From positions 1 through 24,887 of the forward strand of contig DASWQJ010000217.1 in the NCBI GenBank assembly GCA_036403795.1: a stretch of 24,887 nucleotides of DNA. The letters run 5' to 3'. The notes beneath the pieces were generated by a model. The model saw only the letters and a program-made list of their open reading frames with translations, made no database searches and was not told the DNA's origin. This stretch comes from Stenotrophomonas_A sp036403795. GTDB lineage: Bacteria > Pseudomonadota > Gammaproteobacteria > Xanthomonadales > Xanthomonadaceae. Shown here one piece after another: positions 1 to 6,654 of this stretch (positions are counted from its first letter, which is position 1; each line of letters opens with the position of its first letter). The translations under genes were made by a program, and so were the position numbers.

Positions 1-64
1 AACCAACATCGGGTTATGCCGAACAGCGTTGGTGGGAAAGTGACCGCTTACATAAGGAAGGCTC

Positions 65-1555
65 ATGTCACAGGAAGATGAGGCCACCATCCCTCCGCCA
101 GTGGCAGAACTGACTGATTCGGAGCTTCAGGCACTCGCCTACTTCGTGGTGGGAATCGGATCCGAAGGTGGCCATAGCGGACGCAACGTGTCCTATCAAC
201 TGTCCTTCGCAGGGACCATCCGCAATGGCGTGATGGATCCGGTTGGCCAGAGCGGATATTCAATAGGCACTTTGCAAACGGATCTTGGCCAGCATCCCGA
301 AGTTGCTGTGTCGCTTGTGGAGGCCTTTCAGGTGTGGGCACGTACGACGCACCCGGACTGGGTTTTAACGGGCGCCGAGCAGACTCAGACGGGTAACGAC
401 CTGGGCCGCGACGGCCGCACAATCGATGCCCAGAATGGCAGAGCGATGGACGCCAACGTCAAATCGCACCTGGATGCCTTCCTCACCGCTGACGACGGCA
501 TCACCTATGTCCACAACCTCGACGCCAGGCAGGTCAACGTGCTGATGCGCCCTGGCAGTGGGGTCAACCAACTCCGCGAGACGGCGCTTTACCAGAATTC
601 GAGCCTGGACAATCAGGCGGTCTTGGCGACGATGGTAATGAAGCTCGAGAACCAAGGTGGTCGCCGCTATTACCCGGAGATTATCAACGGCATCAACCGC
701 GGGACGATCAACAACGTCGAAGACGTCCGGGCCACGGTCAATGGTTTCGTGCACAACCGAGGTGGCAGGGCGGACTATGTCGAAAGTGGTGTTAGCCACG
801 CCCTCGACGCCGCAGAAGTCTTCAATGCGTTGCGCAACGCCCATGCGGATAGTCCGCTTTGCCAGCCCTGGCGGAACGTATTGGGCGATCCCCTGATCAA
901 TCCCAATCAGACCGATCAAAACCGAGGCCGGCCCAACCTGGGCTCCGAGTACACGACCGTAAAGGTGCTGTTCCTCCAGAAGTCGAACGCGCCCGCGTTG
1001 ATCGAGGCCCTCGACCAGGGGGGAGCATATGGTTACAACATCCCTGATCGCCGGGGGCACCCCCGCGCTCAGTCGACACGCCTCTATGCATCCGGCAACG
1101 ATTTCGTGGTGATGGACGGAAGCGGCCTCGGCAAGGCGTACGTCGGAGGTGCCTGGAGCAATGTGGACCATGCGAACCTCACGCGCAACGACCATCCAGA
1201 TGGCACGGTAGATCTCAGCATCGACCGAAATGGGACCACAGAACGCCTGCTCCATTTGGATCCCAGTCTGCCGTTATTCCGCCCTACTCAGCAGGTTGTT
1301 GAACCGACGCAAGCCCAGGCTTCTGTCCACCTAACGTACCTTTCCCAGGTCCTGCGCGAGACAGAGCAGCCCACTCAGCGAGAAGATCGAAACCGTTTGC
1401 AGCAGGTATCGACCTCTCCGCTCATAGGGGAGTCATTCGGTGAGTATTACCTGGATATGATCCGTTCTTCGTTGCGCAAGAGAGTAGCGAAGCGCTGGAC
1501 CGGGTCGCCGTCGAGTTCTCACAGTCACTGGAGGGCCAACGACTGGCGCACTTAG
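65..1555 (+). CDS. Lysozyme-like, X-Tfe-type antibacterial effector-like protein with damaged C-terminus
   Basis: A 496-residue protein without a signal peptide, which fits a type IV secretion cargo. An AAGGAAG ribosome site lies a few bases before the ATG. Residues about 25-280 resemble the lysozyme-like region of xanthomonad T4SS effectors (motifs such as GYSIGTLQTDLGQ and MKLENQGG), and about 290-405 resemble their second conserved region (LYASGNDFVVMDGSG). This assignment is from memory of the family. Such effectors normally end in a glutamine-rich XVIPCD domain that docks on VirD4. Here the last ~25 residues are basic and low-complexity (RKRVAKRW onward), while a plausible Q-rich tail (AQESSEALDRVAVEFSQ...) runs in the +1 frame up to a TGA at 1651-1653. 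A frameshift lies between about 1442 and 1500, and most of the XVIPCD seems to be missing. It may be a decaying effector. The peptidoglycan hydrolase activity is inferred. Confidence 0.6.
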   Translation: MSQEDEATIPPPVAELTDSELQALAYFVVGIGSEGGHSGRNVSYQLSFAGTIRNGVMDPVGQSGYSIGTLQTDLGQHPEVAVSLVEAFQVWARTTHPDWVLTGAEQTQTGNDLGRDGRTIDAQNGRAMDANVKSHLDAFLTADDGITYVHNLDARQVNVLMRPGSGVNQLRETALYQNSSLDNQAVLATMVMKLENQGGRRYYPEIINGINRGTINNVEDVRATVNGFVHNRGGRADYVESGVSHALDAAEVFNALRNAHADSPLCQPWRNVLGDPLINPNQTDQNRGRPNLGSEYTTVKVLFLQKSNAPALIEALDQGGAYGYNIPDRRGHPRAQSTRLYASGNDFVVMDGSGLGKAYVGGAWSNVDHANLTRNDHPDGTVDLSIDRNGTTERLLHLDPSLPLFRPTQQVVEPTQAQASVHLTYLSQVLRETEQPTQREDRNRLQQVSTSPLIGESFGEYYLDMIRSSLRKRVAKRWTGSPSSSHSHWRANDWRT

Positions 1556-1709
1556 GAGATCAGCTGGCCTCTCAACAAAGAACTCTGGAGCATCGGCAGC
1601 TACCGGATGAGCCTATGCCGCGCGTCACTCCGGGCACTCTATCTCGGATATGAATCACATGTTCACGCCGAGGCAGAGGCAGCATTATGATGAATAGTGG
1701 GGAGAAACA

Positions 1710-2234
1710 GTGATGCAGGACGCGGTGAAGGCCCTTCTTATCCTTCGTTCGGAGATGGCCCAACGCGAGGCGCGAATGGACGCATCTCTTAACCAGAAGA
1801 TGCTATCGCTAGACCAGGCGGTTGAAAGGTTTCGCAGCGACATTAATAGCATCGTCAGCGGCGCCAGTATCCAAATCGCGACGGAAGCCAGGCATGCAAT
1901 GTTTTCCGTAGCGGACGATTATCACAACGCCGTCTCGAAGAGTTCTGCGCAGTTGCGCATGGCAGGCAGAACTGTGTGGCTATGGCTCACCGCCACAAGT
2001 GCGACATTGATGCTTGTGCTGTTGGTTGGGTGGGCAGTGTTGGGCTACTACCGCTGAGAACTTGCGGTCGCCCGAGAAGAGTTGGACCGCTACACGAATG
2101 CAATTCCTGTCGTACGGGCCTTTAATGCCTCCGATGCGGCGATCTGTGGAGGTCGGATTTGCATCAATGTTGATCCAAGTGGCCCTCGCGGAGGTGACAA
2201 GCGCCAATACCGGCAAGCGAAGCGTCGTCCGTAA
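1710..2234 (+). pseudogene. Small coiled-coil/membrane protein (xanthomonad 'relaxation protein' type) interrupted by in-frame TGA
   Basis: The first reading frame gives 115 residues: an amphipathic, probably coiled-coil N-terminal half (residues 5-60, with MDASLNQKMLSLDQAVERF) and one transmembrane helix (about 87-111, WLWLTATSATLMLVLLVGWAVLG). It ends at TGA 2055-2057. The same frame stays open for another 58 codons to TAA 2232-2234 and encodes a sensible tail with the motifs AREELDRY, ASDAAICGGRICINVDPSG and QYRQAKRRP. I recall very similar tails in Xanthomonadaceae proteins labelled relaxation or hypothetical protein next to XVIPCD effectors. The natural reading is therefore a nonsense mutation. 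The interrupted gene sits 154 bases after the damaged effector, so the pair seems to be decaying together. A truncated membrane-anchored form may still be made. The function is not known to me. Confidence 0.6.
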
Positions 2235-2508
2235 TAACCCACTCGCACTTGCCAGCGTTGAGGTCGAATGGCCCGGCCGCTCGAAGCGCTCCCACCAACC
2301 TTGTCTACCATCGGGTCTGGGTCGGAGCGTTTTTAGCGTCTATATCCCGAGGAAGCAGCCGCCCCAGACCATCTGCTTCCTGGCCTAAGTGCATTCCTGA
2401 TGCTGGAGATATTTCGATGAATGTCTCCAATCCCGGCGCAGCCCATGAATCCGCTTTCGGCTTTCGCGCCACGGTAGACGTTCGCGTCGCCATCCGACTC
2501 CAGCGCGC

Positions 2509-3126
2509 TCACTCCGGCCCATGCTGCAGCGTCACCAGCTTCACGTCGAATGCCTTGCACTTGTCGTCCCTGCAGATCCCGTTGATCCAGGCCTGGCCGC
2601 GGCCAAACATCACACCCTTGTAGTTGACGAACAAATCGGCATATCGGGTCTGCACGATGGCGTCGCGGATATCCGGGGTCATGAAATCCTGGTAGCGGGC
2701 GACGAACTCCTTCTCGCTCTTCAACTCGACGCTTTTCCCTGCGATTTCCACGACAAAAGGATACTGGGCCAGCGATGCGACCTGGGCGGCGTCCCCGGCC
2801 GCCACCGCGGACTGCAGGTGCTGGATGACCGATTGATAGCGCACGTGGTCGCCCAGGTTGCTGTCGATCGAGGCATTGACTTCGGCTATGCCCTGCGCGT
2901 CGTCCGCCTTGGTGCTCGCCGTCGCGTCGGGGGAGGCGGTCCCCCGGGCAGTCGGCGGGGGAGTGTCGAGCGGGTTCTTAGCCGCGGGCGCTGTCTGCGG
3001 TGGCGCTTGCGCTCGTGGCTCTGCAGGCAGCTCCGTTTCGGACACCTGCGAAGGCTCGGCCGCGTTGCGCGGGCCGCACCCGCAGCCCAGCAGGGCAACG
3101 GCGATAGGGAGCAAGTGCATTTGCAT
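2509..3126 (-). CDS. Putative lipoprotein of unknown function
   Basis: The ATG at 3126 is chosen because GAGGAG lies 7 bases upstream and because it gives a clean lipoprotein signal, MQMHLLPIAVALLGC, with the acylated Cys at residue 15. The frame is open upstream to 3174, but that start puts charged residues before the signal. The 205-residue product has a proline/alanine-rich linker (about residues 18-75) and then a compact alpha/beta domain with motifs YPFVVEIAGK, EFVARYQDFMTPDIRDAI and NYKGVMFGRGQAWINGIC. Two cysteines near the end (ICRDDKC) could form a disulfide. It converges with the broken effector and membrane-protein genes. Lipoproteins are the usual immunity proteins of T4SS lysozyme effectors, but those normally sit on the same strand, so immunity is only a guess. 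Confidence 0.65.
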   Translation of the reverse strand: MQMHLLPIAVALLGCGCGPRNAAEPSQVSETELPAEPRAQAPPQTAPAAKNPLDTPPPTARGTASPDATASTKADDAQGIAEVNASIDSNLGDHVRYQSVIQHLQSAVAAGDAAQVASLAQYPFVVEIAGKSVELKSEKEFVARYQDFMTPDIRDAIVQTRYADLFVNYKGVMFGRGQAWINGICRDDKCKAFDVKLVTLQHGPE

Positions 3127-3208
3127 CGTTGGGCTCCTCGCGAGCTGGGTCGAATCCATCTCGCTGATTTCCACGGGTAGTCAGTCCATCCGCTCTTACG
3201 TCCGTCCT

Positions 3209-3433
3209 CTAGCCTTCCTTATTATCGGGCCTTCTCTGGGACACCCGGGCAAGCCATTCCACAATCACGATAAATGCATAGCAGCTGGCAGCTACCACCC
3301 CTCCCCAGCCCAAACCGTAGGCCACAGTCCGGAGCGGAGAATCCAAGGCACCTGGAATGACAAACAGAACAAGGGTGAAGAGACACACGGACCTCATCAC
3401 TCTAAAGATCAGCTTTCTCATCAGACCAGGCAC
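3209..3433 (-). CDS. Small two-helix membrane protein, candidate bacteriocin immunity protein
   Basis: A 74-residue, basic, hydrophobic protein starting at GTG 3433, or at ATG 3421 four codons later. There is no strong ribosome site at either; GAGG precedes the GTG by about 11 bases. Two membrane helices are visible (about residues 14-33 and 38-61), with a charged C-terminal tail (RVSQRRPDNKEG). It starts 21 bases after the stop of the second bacteriocin-like gene on the same strand, so it is probably the last gene of a three-gene operon. Small membrane proteins directly downstream of class II bacteriocin genes are usually the immunity protein. The role here rests on position and topology; I recognise no family. 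Confidence 0.55.
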   Translation of the reverse strand: MPGLMRKLIFRVMRSVCLFTLVLFVIPGALDSPLRTVAYGLGWGGVVAASCYAFIVIVEWLARVSQRRPDNKEG

Positions 3434-3454
3434 CTTGGAGAACTTGCCTCAAAT

Positions 3455-3694
3455 CTACTTGCTTAAATAAACCACCGCACCGATAACCGAACCCAATGTC
3501 GCGCCAAGTGCAGCGCCTGCCGCCCCACCAGCCACCGTGCCAGCGCCCGGGAACAGCGCAGTTCCGAGGACTGCACCGATCTCGGCTCCAGCCACCCCTA
3601 TACTGAATCCGCCTGCAAGCATGCTGGCACCCAGGCCAGCGGTCGAACGACCACCGCTGACCATCTCAACTTGTTCCATCGAAAGAGTCTGCAT
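3455..3694 (-). CDS. Double-glycine-leader bacteriocin-like peptide B
   Basis: The ATG at 3694 gives a textbook double-glycine leader, MQTLSMEQVEMVSGG (15 residues), followed by a 64-residue glycine/alanine-rich peptide with GxxxG spacing (GGFSIGVAGAEIGAVLG and GGAAGAALGATLG) and a C-terminal VYLSK. The frame is open upstream to 3724, but that start would overlap the preceding gene and add a non-leader-like extension. The stop codon of the preceding gene lies 7 bases before this ATG and its TGAGG doubles as the ribosome site, which indicates translational coupling. Glycine-zipper peptides made in pairs are typical of class IIb two-peptide bacteriocins that insert in target membranes. Export would need a peptidase-containing ABC transporter, which is not in this window. 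Confidence 0.75.
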   Translation of the reverse strand: MQTLSMEQVEMVSGGRSTAGLGASMLAGGFSIGVAGAEIGAVLGTALFPGAGTVAGGAAGAALGATLGSVIGAVVYLSK

Positions 3695-3701
3695 GCTGGC
3701 C

Positions 3702-3935
3702 TCACTGATCCAGATAGTGCGCAAAGATGATGCCGGCTAAAGCACCGACGCCAATCCCAGCGGCGACACCTACAGGTCCTGCAGCCGCGCCGAGCATTCC
3801 ACCCGTTCTTGCCCCAAACAAAGCGCCCCCAAGCGAACCGCCTGTCGCGGCACCGCCAATCGCTCCACCGAGGTAATTGGCGAAAGATCCTCCACCGCCC
3901 ACGGCGCTGCACTCTTCGACTGAAATCTCACGCAT
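3702..3935 (-). CDS. Double-glycine-leader bacteriocin-like peptide A
   Basis: The first gene of the small minus-strand cassette, 77 residues from ATG 3935. That ATG is chosen because AGGAGG lies 7 bases before it; an ATG two codons earlier (3941) is almost on top of the same site. The leader MREISVEECSAVGG is shorter and less canonical than that of peptide B, but has the acidic EE and terminal GG. Because four glycines follow the valine, the exact cleavage point is ambiguous. The mature part (about 61-63 residues) is rich in Gly and Ala with repeated GxxxG patterns (GGAIGGAATGGSLGGALFG and GVGALAGIIF) and ends in HYLDQ. Together with peptide B it looks like a two-component membrane-active bacteriocin. 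The assignment is by leader and composition, not homology search. Confidence 0.75.
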   Translation of the reverse strand: MREISVEECSAVGGGGSFANYLGGAIGGAATGGSLGGALFGARTGGMLGAAAGPVGVAAGIGVGALAGIIFAHYLDQ

Positions 3936-3968
3936 TTCCATTCCTCCTTTCTCCTCATGTGATATCAA

Positions 3969-3987
3969 CGGCTGGATCGACCAGCCG
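3969..3987. promoter_or_regulatory. Inverted repeat upstream of the bacteriocin-like cassette
   Basis: The sequence CGGCTGG-ATCGA-CCAGCCG is a 7-bp perfect inverted repeat with a 5-base centre, lying 34 bases before the ATG of peptide A. It could be an operator or a hairpin in the 5' leader of the mRNA. No convincing -35/-10 pair was found around it. Confidence 0.35.
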
Positions 3988-4203
3988 AATTCATGAGGCC
4001 ACGGAGAGGCTCTCGGTGATACGCCGTGGGGCTGGAGCTCTGGTCAGAGTTATCCGGGAGATTCCGTCATCGGTCTTTTGCAGCTAACGACGCGTCGCCA
4101 ACGCCGCCGCTGAGCGAACAACCATCGTCCGAGATCGCACCAATCAGTGTCATCGTTGTTCAACGTCGATGCGAGCTGCGCTGGATCAACGCTCACGGAG
4201 CGC

Positions 4204-4233
4204 GGCTGTCCGAAAAATTATGTCGGGCCAGCC
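4204..4233 (-). terminator. Possible terminator hairpin after the GH43 gene
   Basis: GGCTG (4204-4208) pairs with CAGCC (4229-4233), and inner CCGA pairs with TCGG around an AT-rich loop. It begins 20 bases after the stop of the minus-strand GH43 gene. There is no T-run after the stem in that direction, so intrinsic termination is uncertain. Confidence 0.3.
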
Positions 4234-4253
4234 TTACACGCATCGGCGCACCC

Positions 4254-5261
4254 CTAACGCACCGGATGGGCACTTACCCCTTCATCCGTCATCTTCACCG
4301 GCAGAATATAACCCCGCTCATCAAACACCATCCGGTCGATAGCCACCACGCGATGGTCGCGTCCGGTATCCCCCAGTGGTCGTCGGTGATACACGATGTA
4401 CCAACTGTCATCGTCCGGCGCATGGATCACCGAATGATGCCCAGCGCCTGTTGCGATCTTCGGATCCTGCTGCAACACCTTGCCGATGCGCTTGAACGGA
4501 CCGGTCGGCTTATCAGCCATTGCATAAGCCACCGAATAATCCGCCCGACCCCAACCGCCTTCCGACCACATGTAATAGTAGCGGCCATCGCGCTTGAACA
4601 TCAGCGAGCCTTCCACGTACTCCGGCGCCGGCGTGATCTCCTTGTACACGGTGCCGTCGGCCATCGGCAGCACGCCAGTGAAGTCGTCTTTCAGGCGCAC
4701 GATGTTGGCGTGCTTCCAGCCCCCATAGATCATGTACCAGGCGCCATCGTCGTCCTTGAACACGAACTGGTCGATGGGCTGTGCGCCATTGTGGAACTGC
4801 CCGATCAGCGGCTTGCCCAACAGGTCACGGTACGGGCCCTCCGGCCGATCGGCGACGGCCACGCCGATGCCCCCGATCTCGGCATCGCTCTGGATATCAT
4901 TGGCGGCAAAGAAGAAGTAGTACTTGCCCCCGTTTTCCACCACCGACGGTGCCCACAGCGCCTGCTTGGCCCATGGGATCGCGTCCATCGACAGCACGTT
5001 GGGGTGCCGGGTCCAGTGGACCAGGTCGGGCGAAGAGAATGCATCGAAGCCGATCTGCTCTGCGTACGGCAGTGAGGAGGTTGGATAGATCCAGTAGGTC
5101 TTGTTGAAGACCGCGGCCTCGGGGTCGGCGTACCAGCCATGGAGAATGGGGTTGCCGGAGAGCGGCTGGCCAGTGGCGGCTTGACCCACCGGCGCCGCGA
5201 GGACACCGAACGATATTGCGGCTGCCAGTGCGGCCGCTATCCCCTGCTTGCCCAATGCCAT
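4254..5261 (-). CDS. Secreted glycoside hydrolase, family 43
   Basis: A 335-residue exported enzyme. GGAGGG lies 8 bases before the ATG. A signal peptide occupies residues 1 to about 28 (cleavage near GQA|AT). The rest is a single five-bladed beta-propeller of the GH43 type with its three acidic residues in order: Asp46 in WYADPEAAVF (general base), Asp164 in QPIDQFVF (pKa modulator) and Glu217 in PEYVEGSLMF (general acid). His-His at 275-276 (GAGHHS) fits the family's conserved central histidine. GH43 enzymes cleave arabinose- or xylose-containing plant polysaccharides. The exact substrate (arabinan, arabinoxylan or galactan) cannot be read from the sequence. It has no accessory binding domain. 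The NTF2-like gene upstream on the same strand is 137 bases away, so it may have its own promoter. Confidence 0.9.
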   Translation of the reverse strand: MALGKQGIAAALAAAISFGVLAAPVGQAATGQPLSGNPILHGWYADPEAAVFNKTYWIYPTSSLPYAEQIGFDAFSSPDLVHWTRHPNVLSMDAIPWAKQALWAPSVVENGGKYYFFFAANDIQSDAEIGGIGVAVADRPEGPYRDLLGKPLIGQFHNGAQPIDQFVFKDDDGAWYMIYGGWKHANIVRLKDDFTGVLPMADGTVYKEITPAPEYVEGSLMFKRDGRYYYMWSEGGWGRADYSVAYAMADKPTGPFKRIGKVLQQDPKIATGAGHHSVIHAPDDDSWYIVYHRRPLGDTGRDHRVVAIDRMVFDERGYILPVKMTDEGVSAHPVR

Positions 5262-5278
5262 GCCTTGCGCCCTCCGAC

Positions 5279-5306
5279 AGATCGATGACGGGAAGTTTAG
5301 ATCGAT
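5279..5306. promoter_or_regulatory. Paired AGATCGAT motif upstream of the GH43 gene
   Basis: AGATCGAT occurs at 5279-5286 and again at 5299-5306, exactly 20 bases apart (about two helical turns), 18-45 bases upstream of the GH43 ATG. It could be a repeated regulator site. The motif is short, so chance is possible. Confidence 0.25.
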
Positions 5307-5398
5307 TTAGTGCGTGTCAAACCCGATCCCGGTCACGGACCGGACGATCATCGGGCGAAGGGTCGGACACCCTCGCAAGACCTGCCAGGATTGCAACA

Positions 5399-5920
5399 TC
5401 AACGCGCTTCGGCGCGATCGGCCGGCCCAGGCGTCAGGCTCGGGCGCAGCTGTGCCGCGCTCAGGTTGTCCATATCCGAGAATATCTGCCACGGCGCGCC
5501 GGGCGCACGCCGCAACGTGAGCGTGAACTTTCCCACGTCGCCTGACTGGCCATAACGGTACGTACCGATGATGTAACCGGCCGTATTTTCCGTGGCAAAG
5601 GCCAATGCGCGCAGCTGCAATGGGCCGCCCCCCTTGCCCTTGAACCCTGCCTCATAGCCAGATTGGATGGCCTGCCGACCTCGGATGGGTGCCTGATGGC
5701 TTTGCAGCACGAAGCCGTCCTCGGCAAACAGCGAGGCCAGTGCCACCGAGTCTCCGGCGCGCCATGCGCGCTCATAGTCACGAAGTACTCGCGCGAGCGG
5801 CGGTGGCAGGACAACGTCAGGAAGCCGTGCAGAAGTTTCCTCCGAAACGTCCTGGGCCACGACGGGCGAGGTCGCCAGCATGAGGGCGAAAGCGGCTACA
5901 GCGAGGACTAAACGGCTCAT
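5399..5920 (-). CDS. Exported NTF2-like (SnoaL/DUF4440) protein
   Basis: A 173-residue protein with a clear signal peptide (residues 1-22, cleavage at VVA|QD). The mature part has the cone-shaped NTF2-like fold pattern: the helix RVLRDYERAWRAGDSVALASLF, the motif AEDGFVLQ, then GRQAIQSGYEAGF, and a series of strands ending in APWQIFSDMDNLS. DUF4440 and SnoaL-like proteins of this size bind small ligands or act as isomerases or cyclases; many have no known function. The tail after about residue 150 is disordered-looking and rich in Pro and Ala. It is probably periplasmic. A similar exported NTF2-like protein lies divergently at 6166, so the two may be old paralogues. Confidence 0.8.
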   Translation of the reverse strand: MSRLVLAVAAFALMLATSPVVAQDVSEETSARLPDVVLPPPLARVLRDYERAWRAGDSVALASLFAEDGFVLQSHQAPIRGRQAIQSGYEAGFKGKGGGPLQLRALAFATENTAGYIIGTYRYGQSGDVGKFTLTLRRAPGAPWQIFSDMDNLSAAQLRPSLTPGPADRAEAR

Positions 5921-6165
5921 GTGTCTCTATTCCGTTGGAGTGTCGAGTTCCGCTACCGGATTACCTCCCCAGCATCCGCCTCTCCGGCACGTATCCATCG
6001 TCGGTTCCGCGATGCCCAAGTGAGTACCCACCCTGCCTGGCCCGAAATCTGGACTTCGTGTCACGTGATCCAGCGCAGCAACCTCGTAAGTAAGTTTCCC
6101 TGGGAAGGCCCCTTTCTCATGTTACCTGCGTTGTCCCAACGTCACTCCCCCGCAAAGAGTCCACC

Positions 6166-6654
6166 ATGTTCCATGCGACCTGCCTGCTACCTGTGTTGAT
6201 GCTGGTCATCGCCTGTCCCGCCCACGCAAGCTGGCGGCCCGCCAACCCCACCGTGGCCGAGGCCTGCAAAGCGCCGCGCATCGCCGCCGCGCTGGCCGCC
6301 ACCGAGCGCATGGACAAGGCCATCCTGTCGCACGACGTGCCCGCCTTCGGCGCGGTCTTCGACAACGATGCGGTGGTCAACAATCCGTTCAACACCATCG
6401 CGCGCAAGGCCGATGCGGAAAATAACCTGCGCACCGGCAAGATCGACTACACCACCCTGGAGCGCACCATCGAGTACTGCGCAACCCGCGGCGATCACGA
6501 CGTGGTGTTGATGGGTGAAGAAACCCTGACCCCCGTCAACCAGGCACGCTTTGCCGGCAAACAGGTGCGCCGTCGCACCACCGAGATCTGGAGCGATGCC
6601 AGCGGCCAATGGAAGCTGGCGGTGCGCCAGGCCACTATTTACAAAGCGGACTGA
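6166..6654 (+). CDS. Exported NTF2-like (DUF4440-type) protein
   Basis: A 162-residue protein with a signal peptide (residues 1-21, cleavage PAHA|SW). The mature region has the NTF2-like pattern: a helix around ERMDKAILSHDVPAFGAVF, the motif DNDAVVNNPFN, and strands through HDVVLMGEETLTPV, RRRTTEIWSDASGQWKLAVRQATIY. The N/P-rich segment and the alternating strands resemble DUF4440 proteins that act on or bind small organic molecules. Two cysteines in the mature part (EACKAP and EYCATRG) could form a disulfide in the periplasm. The ribosome site is weak (AAAGAG). It is transcribed away from the other NTF2-like gene, so the 245 bases between them should carry both promoters. Confidence 0.75.
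   Translation: MFHATCLLPVLMLVIACPAHASWRPANPTVAEACKAPRIAAALAATERMDKAILSHDVPAFGAVFDNDAVVNNPFNTIARKADAENNLRTGKIDYTTLERTIEYCATRGDHDVVLMGEETLTPVNQARFAGKQVRRRTTEIWSDASGQWKLAVRQATIYKAD

Larger units (their letters stand above)
3936..4253. other. Intergenic region between the bacteriocin-like cassette and the GH43 gene
   Basis: About 320 bases without a supported gene. It must contain the promoter of the minus-strand bacteriocin cassette unless that is transcribed from the GH43 gene. I see the inverted repeat at 3969-3987 and a hairpin at 4204-4233, and no convincing sigma-70 promoter. A long plus-strand open frame crossing it (4026-5075) is the shadow of the GH43 gene. Confidence 0.5.

Noticed and set aside
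2055..2057. TGA as a possible selenocysteine codon
   Set aside because: The position is in a membrane-proximal, non-redox context and no selenocysteine-insertion stem-loop is evident just downstream.
2014..2388. 124-codon plus-strand frame crossing the in-frame TGA of the membrane protein gene, considered as a frameshift continuation
   Set aside because: The original frame itself continues with a family-like tail after the TGA, so no frameshift is needed; the alternative frame has no recognisable sequence.
4067..4153. 28-residue minus-strand frame (MTLIGAISDDGCSLSGG...) resembling a third double-glycine leader peptide
   Set aside because: There is no ribosome site, the core is only 11 residues and it has no glycine-zipper pattern; chance is more likely.
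4026..5075. 349-codon plus-strand open frame overlapping the GH43 gene
   Set aside because: It is antisense to a GH43 gene with all catalytic residues and has a His/Arg-rich product without recognisable motifs.
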